Shown: one piece after another, positions 8,606 through 17,885 of the stretch
How positions within the stretch are numbered: position 1 is the first letter of the stretch
Layout of the letters: every line of letters begins with the position of its first letter
NCBI RefSeq assembly: GCF_030816615.1
Contig: NZ_JAUSYD010000001.1
Location: 1,054,001 to 1,118,000 of the forward strand
DNA from: Streptomyces sp. B1I3
GTDB taxonomy: Bacteria; Actinomycetota; Actinomycetes; Streptomycetales; Streptomycetaceae
Length of the DNA: 64,000 bases
Direction: 5' to 3'
The notes under the pieces: model-generated
What the model was told of the DNA's origin: nothing
Seen by the model: only the letters and a program-made list of their open reading frames with translations
Databases searched by the model: none
Translations under genes and position numbers: made by a program

Positions 8606-9685
8606 ATGAACCACGATGACGAGCAGTGGCCGCAGCACGAGGACGACTCCCCTGCGGCACGCGACCGCGCGGGTGAGCCCCGGCCGCCCGAGGACGGCCG
8701 GGACTCACGCGAGGGCCCGAGCCGCGAGACGCAGGAGGCCGCCCCGGACAAACCGACCGACCTGCCGAAGAAGTCCTTCGGACAGGTCCTGCGCCGTACG
8801 TTCAAGGAGTTCAAGGACGACGAGCTGACCGACCGCGCCGCCGCCCTGACCTACTACGGCGTGCTGGCGCTCTTCCCGGCGCTTCTGGTGCTCGTCTCGA
8901 TCCTGGGCATCGTGGGGCACGGCACGACCCAGGCGGTGCTGGACAACATCCAGAAACTCGCCCCGGGTGCCGCCCGCGACGTCATCACCAATGCCGTCAC
9001 CCAGCTGCAGGGTGGTTCCGGCACGGGTTCGGTCCTGGCGGTCGTCGGTCTCCTCGTCGCGGTCTGGTCCGCCTCCGGCTACGTCGCCGCCTTCATCCGC
9101 TCGTCCAACGCCGTCTACGACCTGCCCGAGGGCCGCCCCGTCTGGCTGGTGCTGCCCGTCCGTGTCGCTCTGACGGTGGCACTGATGGTGATGGCCTGCG
9201 CGAGCGCGCTCATCGTCGTCCTCTCGGGAGGTATCGCCCGGCAGATCGGCACCGCGCTCGGCGTGGGGGACACCGCCATGACGGTCTGGTCGATCGCCAA
9301 GTGGCCGGTCCTGGTCGTCCTGGTCACCCTCATGATCGCCCTGCTGTACTGGGCCGCCCCGAACGCCAAGGGCCGTGGCTTCCGGTGGGTCAGCCCCGGT
9401 AGCTTCCTCGCCGTGGTGATCTGGATGGTCGCCTCCGCCGGCTTCGCGTTCTACGTGGCGAACTTCGGCTCGTACAACAAGACCTACGGAACCCTCGCCG
9501 GCGTGATCATCTTTCTGGTGTGGTTGTGGATCACCAACCTCGCCATTCTCCTCGGCCTGGAGTTCGACGCCGAACTCGCCCGGGAACGGGCCATCGCCGG
9601 CGGCCACCCCGAGGAGTCCGAGCCCTACGTCGAGCCGCGTGACACCCGTAAGTGGACCGACCAGGACCGTCGACGGCTCGGATGA
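8606..9685 (+). CDS. YihY/BrkB-family membrane protein
   Basis: Integral membrane protein of 359 aa. About 70 hydrophilic, acidic residues come first, then the family opening SFGQVLRRTFKEFKDDELTD and ALTYYGVLALFPALLVLV. Roughly six membrane segments follow (about 88-108, 143-165, 185-210, 228-250, 268-290 and 300-320). A charged tail (ESEPYVEPRDTRKW) ends it. The family was once called ribonuclease BN in error; its real transport or envelope role is unsettled. The start ATG is at 8606. Confidence 0.9.
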   Translation: MNHDDEQWPQHEDDSPAARDRAGEPRPPEDGRDSREGPSRETQEAAPDKPTDLPKKSFGQVLRRTFKEFKDDELTDRAAALTYYGVLALFPALLVLVSILGIVGHGTTQAVLDNIQKLAPGAARDVITNAVTQLQGGSGTGSVLAVVGLLVAVWSASGYVAAFIRSSNAVYDLPEGRPVWLVLPVRVALTVALMVMACASALIVVLSGGIARQIGTALGVGDTAMTVWSIAKWPVLVVLVTLMIALLYWAAPNAKGRGFRWVSPGSFLAVVIWMVASAGFAFYVANFGSYNKTYGTLAGVIIFLVWLWITNLAILLGLEFDAELARERAIAGGHPEESEPYVEPRDTRKWTDQDRRRLG

Positions 9686-9974
9686 CACACCGCCCCGGGT
9701 CCGGCACGGGTGCCTGCCGGGCGCCTGGGCCGGGGCGGGTACCCGGGTACCCGGTGCGGCAGTGGTGAGACGCCACCGGGCGGCGCCGCACACGACGCCG
9801 GCAGCGGACCACCCCACACCCCGGCGCAGGGACACGGCACTCCACACATGGCGTGGGGACGGCACACCGGTCACGGGAAGGAGTCGAACGGTCACAGCAT
9901 CTTCACCTCTCATGGCGGTGTCCCCCGCCCCACCGGCAACCCGAACAGACAACGCCGGACAGAGGGAACCTGCC
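9686..9974. other. Intergenic region with GGGTACCC pair
   Basis: About 290 bp without a convincing gene. It holds two adjacent GGGTACCC palindromes (9737-9752). They resemble the -10 element of SigB promoters, but no matching -35 lies upstream on the plus strand. Confidence 0.4.
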
Positions 9975-10166
9975 GTGTCAGCCCTGGCCCTGCTCATCCC
10001 GCCCCTCCTGCTCGTCCTCGTCGTCCTCATGGACCACTACGAGGAGCGCCTCCTGCGCTCCCCCGGCAGACCCCGCCACGCGCGGGAGCGTCACCTGCGC
10101 CTCCTGCCTCCACCGGCGGAAGCCGAGAGGGGTGGGCCGGTCCGCACCGTCGATCGCGCCGCCTGA
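9975..10166 (+). CDS. Small single-pass membrane protein
   Basis: Putative 63-aa protein from a GTG start. A strongly hydrophobic N-terminal helix (ALALLIPPLLLVLVVLM, about 3-19) is followed by DHYEERLLR and a basic, proline-containing tail. Small actinobacterial proteins of this layout are common and unnamed. The support is the membrane-helix pattern, which random GC-rich frames rarely show, and a purine-rich stretch before the GTG. The function is unknown, and the gene could be artefactual. Confidence 0.5.
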   Translation: MSALALLIPPLLLVLVVLMDHYEERLLRSPGRPRHARERHLRLLPPPAEAERGGPVRTVDRAA

Positions 10167-10450
10167 GCGCCGCCTGAGGGACCCACATGGCCGAGCCACC
10201 GGCAGCACACCGTGCCGGTGGCCCGGCCCGGGTGTGTCGTGGCGGCACCGCACTCCCCCCGCCCCGTACTCCGCCCGTCGGCGACGCTCCGGGTCCCCGG
10301 CAGGCACCACGCCACCCCCTTCGTCACCGGTCCCCGCCCCGCTCAGGCTGCTTCACAGCCGACTGAGCGGAACACTGGTGGGCAGACGGACACCCGTGAC
10401 CACAGGCACCAGCGCCGCTGAGAAGTGAGGACGGGGGGAGAGGAAGCGAC
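10167..10450. other. Intergenic region
   Basis: About 280 bp of GC-rich DNA between the small membrane-protein gene and the ANTAR gene. No gene or clear hairpin was recognised; a purine-rich ribosome site for the next gene is at its end. Confidence 0.4.
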
Positions 10451-10855
10451 ATGGCGGACCACACCGAGGCACGGGGCACCCGCACCCGCGTCGCACCGGC
10501 CGCTCCGAAGCGGGCCGAACACCAGCAGGCCGAGCACGAACACCCGGCGCACCGCCCGCACGCCGAGGAGCAGTCCCCGGACGCGGACGTGGCCGCCCTG
10601 CGCAGCGAGGTCGAAGGCCTGCGCACCGCGATCGCCTCGCGTCCGGTGATCGACACCGCGCGCGGCATCCTCATGGCAGTGGGTCCGTGTACGGCACAAC
10701 AGGCCTGGGAGACACTCGTCCAGGCCTCGCAGCACAGCAACATCAAGCTGCGCGACCTCGCCCGTCAGCTCGTCGAGAGCTACCACGGCACGCCCCTCCC
10801 CCCGGCCGCCCGCGACGCCCTCCGGACCGCCATGAAGAAGACCCTCGCACGCTGA
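10451..10855 (+). CDS. Stand-alone ANTAR-domain protein
   Basis: A 134-aa protein. The first 45 or so residues are low-complexity and rich in His, Glu, Ala and Arg. A coiled segment (VAALRSEVEGLRTAI) leads into an ANTAR domain at about 60-110, with the typical IDTARGILMAVGPCTAQQAW. ANTAR domains bind paired hexaloop RNA hairpins and prevent transcription termination. They are usually fused to GAF or receiver domains; no sensor is present here, so control must come from elsewhere. The ATG at 10451 follows GGGGAGAGGAAG. A partner riboleader was not identified. Confidence 0.85.
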   Translation: MADHTEARGTRTRVAPAAPKRAEHQQAEHEHPAHRPHAEEQSPDADVAALRSEVEGLRTAIASRPVIDTARGILMAVGPCTAQQAWETLVQASQHSNIKLRDLARQLVESYHGTPLPPAARDALRTAMKKTLAR

Positions 10856-11106
10856 GCGGCCCTGTCCGCCTCGGACGGGGAACCGTGCCGCGCCACGCAC
10901 GCCCGCAGGCGCGCGACCCGCCCTTGGAAGGCCTCACCACCGATCGCCGCCCGGAGAACCGCCCGGGGTGCGCGAGCGCCGTCAGGGGGCGTCCGCGTGC
11001 AAGGGGCATCCGTGACAGTGGGCCCCCGCGCAGGGCCGGAGCCCCACCCCGTGCGGGACGTGGGGGCGTGCCCCGCCGGCCGCCGGCCGGGGTGTGCCGC
11101 CGGCCC

Positions 11107-12150
11107 TCATCCCACCCGTTTCCCTGCCAGCGGAGCCGTGTCCTCGCCGTCACCGCGTCGCACGCCGCGCAGGAAGGCGCTCAGGGCCTCGTCGGCGGTG
11201 TGCGCGGGCTGCCAGCCCAGCACCGTACGGGCCCGCCTGGAGTCGAGTACGGGCAGTCGCAGCACGGCGTCGAACAGGTGCGGTGAAGCCGGGACGGCGT
11301 GCGCCCGCCAGGCGGCGGAGAGCGCGGTACGCACCAGGGACCTGGGGACGCGTACGACGCGGGTGTCCAGCAGCTCGCCCAGCCGCCGGGCGTCCGTCAC
11401 GGTGTCGGCCGCCAGGTTGAAGGGCCCGCGCACGTCGTTCAGGACGGCGAGCCGGTACGCCTCCGCCGCGTCGTCGGTGTGCAGGACCTGGAACCGGAGC
11501 CCGTCCAGGTCGGGTACGAAGGGCAGAAGGTCCGGCCGGAGAAGCGGGCCGGGGAGGTACCGTCCGCCGAAGATGCGGCGCTGCTCGCTCGCCGCCGTCT
11601 CCTTGAACAGGAAACCGGGCCGCATCCTGACCACCCGGACCCCCGGATGCCGCAGCTCGAAGGTGTCGAGCACGCGCTCCAGATACGCCTTCTCCCGGCA
11701 GTACGCCGCGTCCGGCCAGCCGTTGGTGGGCCATTCCTCGTCGACTCCGGGCTCGTCCTTCGGCCCTGGTGAATAGGCACCCACCGACGAGGCGTGCACG
11801 AGGGCGGGGACGCCCGCCTCCGCCACCGCGGAGAAGAGCCGGAGGGACCCGAGGACGTTGCTCTGCCAGGTGACCACCGGGTCGTGCGTCGGCTGGAACC
11901 GCCACGCCAGATGGACGACCGCGTCGGCACCGCGCAGCAGGCCGGCCAGCGTGCGGGAACTGTCCGGGCGGGAGAGGTCCACCGTGCCCCACTCCACACC
12001 GTCGACCGCGAGGCGCGGCCGTCTGCGGGCCAGGCCGAGGACGGAACCGACAGCGGGGTCACCCGCCAGGGCACGGACCACGCTCGTGCCCACGTTGCCG
12101 GTTGCTCCGGTCACCACCACACGGACGCCGGAGGACGGATCGATGGCCAT
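11107..12150 (-). CDS. NAD-dependent epimerase/dehydratase family protein
   Basis: Extended SDR protein of about 347 aa. It has the cofactor motif TGATGNVG (14-21), an Asp in TVDLSRPD, and the catalytic-type DAAYCREK (YxxxK) with a preceding SSVGAYSPG. The substrate is unknown; members act on nucleotide sugars or small ketones. The frame is open 100 codons further upstream, but that part is Arg/Pro-rich and not family-like. The ATG at 12150 is preferred; the ATG at 12183 is the alternative. It is divergent from the PfpI-family gene, sharing a 253-bp promoter region. Confidence 0.85.
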   Translation of the reverse strand: MAIDPSSGVRVVVTGATGNVGTSVVRALAGDPAVGSVLGLARRRPRLAVDGVEWGTVDLSRPDSSRTLAGLLRGADAVVHLAWRFQPTHDPVVTWQSNVLGSLRLFSAVAEAGVPALVHASSVGAYSPGPKDEPGVDEEWPTNGWPDAAYCREKAYLERVLDTFELRHPGVRVVRMRPGFLFKETAASEQRRIFGGRYLPGPLLRPDLLPFVPDLDGLRFQVLHTDDAAEAYRLAVLNDVRGPFNLAADTVTDARRLGELLDTRVVRVPRSLVRTALSAAWRAHAVPASPHLFDAVLRLPVLDSRRARTVLGWQPAHTADEALSAFLRGVRRGDGEDTAPLAGKRVG

Positions 12151-12403
12151 GCTGAGCTCGCTTCCACCGTGAGGTCGTGACATCGGCTCCGGTCGGCCCC
12201 TTCCCGCCGCGGGAGCCGTCGGCCACGGCGCGATGCGCCTCGGGTAACCAGCGGGCGGCGGAGGAAACCTGCCGTCGCACGGGCCCCGGCCTTCCCGCCG
12301 ATGGGGCGGACGCCCGCATACCCGCCGAATTTGCGGGAACCCACGAGGCCAGGCCGTTCGCGGCCGCCATGTGTGCCGACGTGTATCCGGAAGGGGCCCA
12401 GCA

Positions 12404-12973
12404 ATGGATGAGAACGAAGTGAGCGTGCGGAAGGTACTGGCGATCGTCACGAACTACGGTGTCGAACAGGACGAGCTGGCGGTACCGCTGGAGCACCTGC
12501 GCGGCTGGGGCGCCGTGGTGGACGTGGCGGCGGTCTCGGCGGACGACATCGAGACCCTCGTCGGCGACAAGGATCCCGGGAAGAAGGTCAAGCCGGACCT
12601 CACGCTGAGCGACGCGGACGCGGAGGCGTACGACCTTCTGCTCATTCCCGGAGGCACCCTGAACGCCGACACCCTGCGCGGCCAGGACAGCGCTCTGGAG
12701 ATCGTCCGGTCGTTCACGAGTTCGGGTCGCCCGGTCGCGGCCATCTGCCACGGACCGTGGGCGCTGGTCGAGGCCGATGTCGTACGGGGCAAGAAGCTGA
12801 CCTCGTACTCGTCGTTGAGCACCGACATCAGGAACGCGGGGGGCCACTGGGTCGACGAGCCCGTCGTCACGGACGGCACCGGCGGCTGGAAGCTGATCAC
12901 TTCCCGGAATCCGGGCGACCTGGAGGACTTCTTGCGCGAAACGGATGCGGCACTCGAGCGCGCCACCCTGTGA
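12404..12973 (+). CDS. PfpI/DJ-1 family type 1 glutamine amidotransferase-like protein
   Basis: Protein of 189 aa with the DJ-1/PfpI fold. The nucleophile elbow AICHGPW (Cys near 115) and IPGG (about 81-84) are present. Family members are glyoxalases/deglycases or proteases acting on damaged proteins and are typical of general stress regulons. The ATG at 12404 has a ribosome site (GGAAGGGG). A 20-bp-stem terminator lies about 50 bp after the stop. Confidence 0.9.
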   Translation: MDENEVSVRKVLAIVTNYGVEQDELAVPLEHLRGWGAVVDVAAVSADDIETLVGDKDPGKKVKPDLTLSDADAEAYDLLLIPGGTLNADTLRGQDSALEIVRSFTSSGRPVAAICHGPWALVEADVVRGKKLTSYSSLSTDIRNAGGHWVDEPVVTDGTGGWKLITSRNPGDLEDFLRETDAALERATL

Positions 12974-13020
12974 GGAACGACACCTGACGGTGTATACACC
13001 CCGCTCCGGCGGAAGTTGGG

Positions 13021-13061
13021 CGTGAGGAGCGGCGGGGACGACGTCCCCGCCGCTCCTCACG
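13021..13061. terminator. Strong hairpin terminator
   Basis: A perfect 20-bp stem (13021-13040 with 13042-13061) around a single central A, so the real loop must open a few pairs. It is followed by TTTCCC on the plus strand. It ends the PfpI-family transcript. Confidence 0.9.
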
Positions 13062-13222
13062 TTTCCCGCGACCGGAGGCGTTTGTGAAGATGAGCGTGCC
13101 GGAAGGCGGGTGGCCCGAGTACGACGTGAGCGGCCCCCGCCCGGCACCGAGGCACCCACTGCACCGCTTTCACACAGCCCGACGTGTGTCTCTCCCCCGC
13201 CCTCGTCGGAAAAGTACGTGCC

Positions 13223-14608
13223 GTGCCTCCTCCTTCCTTCCTCACCGCTGCCCGCTTCCGGACATCGGCGGCAGCCGCCGACCGCTCCGCCGACAGGAGC
13301 CCTTGGCGTTGCCTCCGCAGCCCCAGCATGCGCTGGTGGTCCGTCGCCAACCTCGTGTCGAACACCGGCGCCTGGATGCAGCTCACCGTGCAGAACCTCC
13401 TGGTGTTGCAGATCACGGGCTCGGCAGCGGCCACCGGGCTGTCTCTCGCGGTGCAGGCCGGCCCGGGGCTGCTGCTCGGTGTACTCGGCGGCGCGGCCGT
13501 CGACCGGTGGCCCCGCAGGACCACCGCGGCGGTGAGCCAGGTGGTGCTCGGGGTGGTCGCCTTCGCCACGGCCGCCCTCATGGCCGGTGATCTGCTCAGC
13601 ATGCCGGTGCTGCTGCTCCTGGCCGCCGTCACCGGCGTCGTGAACACGATCGACGGTCCCGCGACCTCACTCCTGGGCAACGACCTGGTGCCCGCCCGTG
13701 ACGTGCCGTCGGCCATCGCCCTCGGTTCGGTGGTGCACAGCTCCGGACGGCTCGCCGGTACGGCGGTGGCGGCGGTCGCCGTGGGAACGCTCGGCACGGC
13801 GTCGGCGTACGTGGCGAACGGCCTCTCCTTCGTCTTCGTCGCGGCCGTCATCCCGTTCCTCCGTCCGGTACGCGGCTCGCACCGCGGGGTCGGGGCCACC
13901 GGAGCCCCCGCGGTCCCGGCACGGACGAACGCCGCCCGCGCCGGGGACGACGGAGGCGCGCGGGCCGGACTCACGTACTTCCTCCAGCGGCCCCGGCTCG
14001 TGGCTCTCGCCGCCATCACCGGGCTGAGCTCGGTGTGCGGCCGGAACTATCAGCTGACCCTGGCGGTGCTGGTCGTCGGCCCGCTGCACGCCGACGAGAG
14101 CGACTTCGGCACGGTGTCCACCGTCCTGGCCGTCGGCGGAATCGCCGGCGCCGTGGTCGCGGGCCGGCTCCGGAAGCCGTCCGTCCGGCTGGTGGGCGTC
14201 CTGGCGGCGTGCGGCGGGCTCCTCCAGACCGCAGCCGGGCTCTCGCCCGGGTTGTTCGTACTGGTCCTGCTGGTCGTCCCCATGGCGGTGGTCGAGTCCG
14301 TCTCCGACACGGCGGGTGCCACGCTGCTGCAGACCGATCCCGCACCCGAGATGCGGGGCCGGGTGCTCGGGGTGTGGCGCAGTGCCAGCACCGTGTGGGG
14401 CCTGGCCGGCCCTCCGCTGCTGGGTCTGCTGCTGGAGTACGCGGGCGCCCGGGGTGCCCTGGTCTCCGGCGGGCTGCTGATAGCCGGCGGAGTCGCCTAC
14501 GGCGCGCTGCGTCACAGCCGGGCCACCCCGCGGACGCTGAGGCCGGTCCCGGTGGTGCCGGCTTCGGTGGCCGCGCCGTCCGCGGAAGGGCTCGTGCCCG
14601 CTTCGTGA
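13223..14608 (+). CDS. MFS transporter (EntS-like, MFS_3)
   Basis: Major facilitator of about 461 aa with 12 hydrophobic segments. The early MRWWSVANLVSNTGAWMQ and DRWPRRTTAA (loop 2-3 motif A) are typical of the MFS_3/enterobactin-exporter-like group. The GTG at 13223 follows GGAAAAG at 8 nt; an ATG inside the first helix (13328) would cut the N-terminus, and an upstream ATG (13184) lacks a ribosome site. The substrate is unknown. It stands alone between terminators. Confidence 0.85.
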   Translation: MPPPSFLTAARFRTSAAAADRSADRSPWRCLRSPSMRWWSVANLVSNTGAWMQLTVQNLLVLQITGSAAATGLSLAVQAGPGLLLGVLGGAAVDRWPRRTTAAVSQVVLGVVAFATAALMAGDLLSMPVLLLLAAVTGVVNTIDGPATSLLGNDLVPARDVPSAIALGSVVHSSGRLAGTAVAAVAVGTLGTASAYVANGLSFVFVAAVIPFLRPVRGSHRGVGATGAPAVPARTNAARAGDDGGARAGLTYFLQRPRLVALAAITGLSSVCGRNYQLTLAVLVVGPLHADESDFGTVSTVLAVGGIAGAVVAGRLRKPSVRLVGVLAACGGLLQTAAGLSPGLFVLVLLVVPMAVVESVSDTAGATLLQTDPAPEMRGRVLGVWRSASTVWGLAGPPLLGLLLEYAGARGALVSGGLLIAGGVAYGALRHSRATPRTLRPVPVVPASVAAPSAEGLVPAS

Positions 14609-14839
14609 GGCTCGTGCCGGCTTCGGGCGCCCGGACCGTCACAGGCGAGGCTCGTGCCGGCTGCGTGAGCGGGCCGGCTGGGGCCCGGGGTGTCCGGCAT
14701 CGACCGGGTGGGTGATTCGAGCCGGCGGGCGGGCACGGCCGCACGCGTCCTGCGGCTCCCGGGGAAGCATGAGGTGTGCCGGATGCGTGAGCCGGGCACT
14801 CGCAAGGCTCGCCAACCCTGAGATTTGGGAGAGCACGCC

Positions 14840-16393
14840 ATGACGGATCCGCGCGGACTTCCCGGGCACGACGAGTCCTTCTGGATGGACAGCACCGACT
14901 CCGCCCCGCACGCTCCTCTGAGCGAGGACATCGAGGTGGACGTGGCGGTGGTGGGCGGTGGTATCGCCGGTCTGAGCACCGCCTGGGAACTGGCCAGGGC
15001 AGGCCGGACCGTCGCCGTACTGGAGGCCGACCGTATCGCCGCGGGTGTCAGCGGCTACACCACCGCCAAGGTGTCGGCCCTGCACTCGCTCGTGTACGAC
15101 CGGCTGCAGGAGACGAGGGGCCCCGAGGGAGCCCGCCTGTACGCGACCTCGCAGCAGGACGCGGTCGAGCGCGTGGCGGGCATCGTCGACGAGCTCCACA
15201 TCGCCTGCGACTTCGAACGTGTGAGCGCTTACTCCTATGCGGTCACGCCCTCGTCGGCCGACAAGCTCCGGGCCGAGACCCATGCGGCGATCGAGGCGGG
15301 ACTGCCCGTGACGTACGGGACGGAGACGGAGCTGCCGTTCCCGGTCGGCGGGGCCCTGCGGCTGGACGGACAGGCCCAGTTCCACCCCCGCAGGTACCTG
15401 CTGGCCCTGGCCGACGACCTCCTGCGCCGGGGCGGCCGCATCTTCGAGCGAAGCCGGGTCACCGGCCTGTCCGAGGGTGCTCCGTGCCGGGTCACCACCG
15501 AGGCGGGACGGACGGTCACGGCGGGTGACGTCGTGGTCGCGACGCACTACCCCGTCTTCGACCGGGCGCTCCTCTTCGCCCGTCTCTCCCCGCGCCGGGA
15601 GCTGGTGGTCGCCGCGCCGATCGCCGCGGACCTTGCGCCGAAGGGCATGTACATCACCGAGGACGAAGGCAAGCGTTCGGTGCGTTCGACGCCTCTGGAC
15701 GAGAGCCGGCGGCTCCTGATCGTCACCGGGGAGTCCTTCACGCCCGGCACGGGCAACGTGTCCGAGAGCTTTCTGCGGCTGGACGCGTGGATGCACGAGC
15801 GCTTCCCGGTGGAAGCCACCGCCTACCGCTGGGCCGCCCAGGACAACGACCCGACCGATACGGTGCCGCTCGTCGGTCCGCTCCACGCCGGTGCCCGGCA
15901 CACGTATGTGGCCACGGGGTTCGGCGGCTGGGGAATGACCGGCGGTGTCCTGTCGGGCCGGCTCCTCACGGCCCTGATCACGGGCGGAACCCTGCCGTGG
16001 GCCGGGCTGTACGACCCCCGTCGCCTCAAGAGCACCCTGCGCGAGGCGCCCGCGCTGCTGAGCCAGCAACTCGACGTGGCGAAGCACTTCGCCGGCGACC
16101 GGCTGCGCACCGCCCATGTGGACACGGTGGAAGAGGTCGCTCCCGGCACCGGCGCCGTGGTGCGCCTCAAGGGCCGTCGCTGTGCGGTCTACCGCGACCC
16201 GGAGGGCGCGGCGTCCGTCGTGTCCGCCCGTTGCACGCACCTGGGGTGCCTGGTGGCGTTCAACGAGGCGGAGACCGCCTGGGAGTGCCCCTGCCACGGC
16301 TCGCGCTTCGGGGTCGACGGAGCGGTGCTCCAGGGGCCTGCGGTACGGCCCCTGGAGCGGATGGACGAGGTGTTGGGCGGCGACGGCTCCTGA
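14840..16393 (+). CDS. FAD-dependent oxidoreductase with C-terminal Rieske domain
   Basis: A 517-aa fusion. The N-terminal 400 residues are a DAO-type flavoprotein with the dinucleotide motif VVGGGIAGLSTAWELA (about 41-56); a second conserved stretch is ATGFGGWGMTGG. The last 90 residues form a Rieske [2Fe-2S] domain with CTHLGCLV and CPCHGSRF (Cys-His pairs). This fusion is widespread in actinobacteria and bacilli, but its substrate is not established. The ATG at 14840 has GGGAGAG upstream. It converges on the zinc alcohol dehydrogenase gene. Confidence 0.92.
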   Translation: MTDPRGLPGHDESFWMDSTDSAPHAPLSEDIEVDVAVVGGGIAGLSTAWELARAGRTVAVLEADRIAAGVSGYTTAKVSALHSLVYDRLQETRGPEGARLYATSQQDAVERVAGIVDELHIACDFERVSAYSYAVTPSSADKLRAETHAAIEAGLPVTYGTETELPFPVGGALRLDGQAQFHPRRYLLALADDLLRRGGRIFERSRVTGLSEGAPCRVTTEAGRTVTAGDVVVATHYPVFDRALLFARLSPRRELVVAAPIAADLAPKGMYITEDEGKRSVRSTPLDESRRLLIVTGESFTPGTGNVSESFLRLDAWMHERFPVEATAYRWAAQDNDPTDTVPLVGPLHAGARHTYVATGFGGWGMTGGVLSGRLLTALITGGTLPWAGLYDPRRLKSTLREAPALLSQQLDVAKHFAGDRLRTAHVDTVEEVAPGTGAVVRLKGRRCAVYRDPEGAASVVSARCTHLGCLVAFNEAETAWECPCHGSRFGVDGAVLQGPAVRPLERMDEVLGGDGS

Positions 16394-16400
16394 GGGCGGC

Positions 16401-16440
16401 CGCGCCCCGGCGGACCGTAGGACCGGTTCGTCGGGGCGCG
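16401..16440. terminator. Bidirectional hairpin between convergent genes
   Basis: CGCGCCCCG (16401-16409) pairs with CGGGGCGCG (16432-16440) across a 22-nt loop. It sits 8 bp after the FAD-Rieske stop and 50 bp beyond the dehydrogenase stop. Confidence 0.6.
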
Positions 16441-16489
16441 TGGCCTCACAGGCCAGGGCGTCGGCGCAGGGCCTCGGAAGGCCGGTGGC

Positions 16490-17674
16490 TCAGGGCGTCA
16501 GGAGGGTCTTGATCATGCCGTCGGCCTTCTCCTGGAACGTCTTGTAGGCCTGGGGGCCTTCCTCGAGCGGGAGCCGGTGGGTGGCGAAACTGTCGACGCC
16601 CAGCGGGTCCTCGTCGGTGAGCAGCGGCAGGATGTCGTCCACCCAGCGATGGACGTTCGCCTGGCCCATCCGGAGCTGGATCTGCTTGTCGAACATGGTC
16701 AGCATCGGCATCGGGTCCACGGCTCCGCCGTACACGCCGGAGAGCGAGACCGTGCCGCCGCGGCGCACGATGTCGATGGCCGCGTGCAGTGCGGCGAGAC
16801 GGTCGACGCCAAGGGTGTCCATGAGACGTTCGGCGACGGCATCGGGCAGCAGCCCGACGGCCCAGTGCGCCGCCTTGGCCATGGGCGCGCCGTGCGCCTC
16901 CATTCCGACCGCGTCGATCACGGCGTCCGTGCCCCGTCCGTCCGTGAGCTCCCGTACGGCGTCGCCCAGGTTCTTCCCGTGCCTGCGCAGGTCGAGGCAC
17001 TTCGCCCCGTACTCGGCGGCCCGGGTCAGCCGTTCGGGGACCAGGTCGACGCCCACCACCAGGCTCGCGCCGCGCCGCTGCGCGATGCGTGCCGCCATCG
17101 CCCCGATCGGGCCGAGACCCAGCACGGTCACGGTGCCGCCGGGCGGGATGGCCGCGTACTCCACGGCCTGCCAGGCGGTGGGCAGCACGTCCGAGAGGTA
17201 GACGAAGCGGTCGTCGGGCGGCCCGTGCGGGACCTTGACCGGCAGCCGGTTGCCGAAGGGGACGCGCAGCAGCTCCGCCTGTCCACCGGGCACCTGGCCG
17301 TAGAGCTTGGTGTAACCGAACAGGGCGGCGCCCTTGCCCTGATCGCGCACCTGGGTGGTCTCGCACTGGGAGTGCAGTCCCTGATCGCACATGTAGCAGT
17401 GGCCGCACGAGACGTTGAAGGGGATGACCACCCGGTCGCCCGGGGCCACCGCGGTCACTTCGGGGCCCACCTCCTCCACGATTCCCATCGGTTCGTGGCC
17501 GAGGATGTCACCCGGCTCCAGGTAGGGGCTCAGGACCTCGTAGAGGTGCAGGTCGGAGCCGCAGATGCCGGTCGAGGTGATTCTGACGATGATGTCGGTC
17601 GGATCCTGGATCTGCGGATCGGGGACGGTGTCGACCCGGACGTCCCGCTTTCCCTGATAGGTCAGTGCGCGCAC
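16490..17674 (-). CDS. Zinc-dependent alcohol dehydrogenase (formaldehyde-dehydrogenase-like)
   Basis: Medium-chain dehydrogenase of 394 aa. Catalytic zinc ligands are in TGICGSDLH and GHEPMG (about 59-64); the structural zinc loop has closely spaced cysteines in CGHCYMCDQGLHSQC; the cofactor motif is GLGPIGAMAARIA. The long insertion and overall pattern resemble glutathione-independent formaldehyde dehydrogenases. The GTG at 17674 has GGGAG upstream and gives the normal MDR start (VRALTYQG); a longer frame to 17776 is not family-like. It is divergent from the CBS gene, with a hairpin between them. Confidence 0.9.
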   Translation of the reverse strand: MRALTYQGKRDVRVDTVPDPQIQDPTDIIVRITSTGICGSDLHLYEVLSPYLEPGDILGHEPMGIVEEVGPEVTAVAPGDRVVIPFNVSCGHCYMCDQGLHSQCETTQVRDQGKGAALFGYTKLYGQVPGGQAELLRVPFGNRLPVKVPHGPPDDRFVYLSDVLPTAWQAVEYAAIPPGGTVTVLGLGPIGAMAARIAQRRGASLVVGVDLVPERLTRAAEYGAKCLDLRRHGKNLGDAVRELTDGRGTDAVIDAVGMEAHGAPMAKAAHWAVGLLPDAVAERLMDTLGVDRLAALHAAIDIVRRGGTVSLSGVYGGAVDPMPMLTMFDKQIQLRMGQANVHRWVDDILPLLTDEDPLGVDSFATHRLPLEEGPQAYKTFQEKADGMIKTLLTP

Positions 17675-17810
17675 GGTGCAACTCCCTTTCCACGCCATTA
17701 CGGATGGGTCCCGGGTTCCCCTGGCACCCCGCGCGAAACACCGGGCGTACTGTCCCGGAACGCCCGGACATGTCACGCCGGACGTGTCACCCAGGCCGGT
17801 CCGTTACGCG

Positions 17811-17844
17811 GCCCGGGTGCCGGGTACCCGGACGGCACCCGGGC
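17811..17844. repeat. Hairpin with internal GGGTACCC in divergent promoter region
   Basis: GCCCGGGTGCC (17811-17821) pairs with GGCACCCGGGC (17834-17844), and CGGGTACCCG (17821-17830) in between is itself a palindrome. It lies between divergent starts, so it is not an end-of-gene terminator. GGGTAC with a GTTA 15 nt upstream loosely resembles a SigB promoter reading into the CBS gene, but the -35 breaks the consensus. Confidence 0.5.
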
Positions 17845-17885
17845 CCGGGCGAGGAGGGCCCAGTCCCCCAGGAAGGGAGTCGACC

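Noticed and set aside
9747-9771. GTCT-N15-GGGTAC on the minus strand, fitting the SigB promoter pattern
   Set aside because: It points into the end of the BrkB gene antisense with no minus-strand gene downstream; probably chance from the GGGTACCC palindromes.
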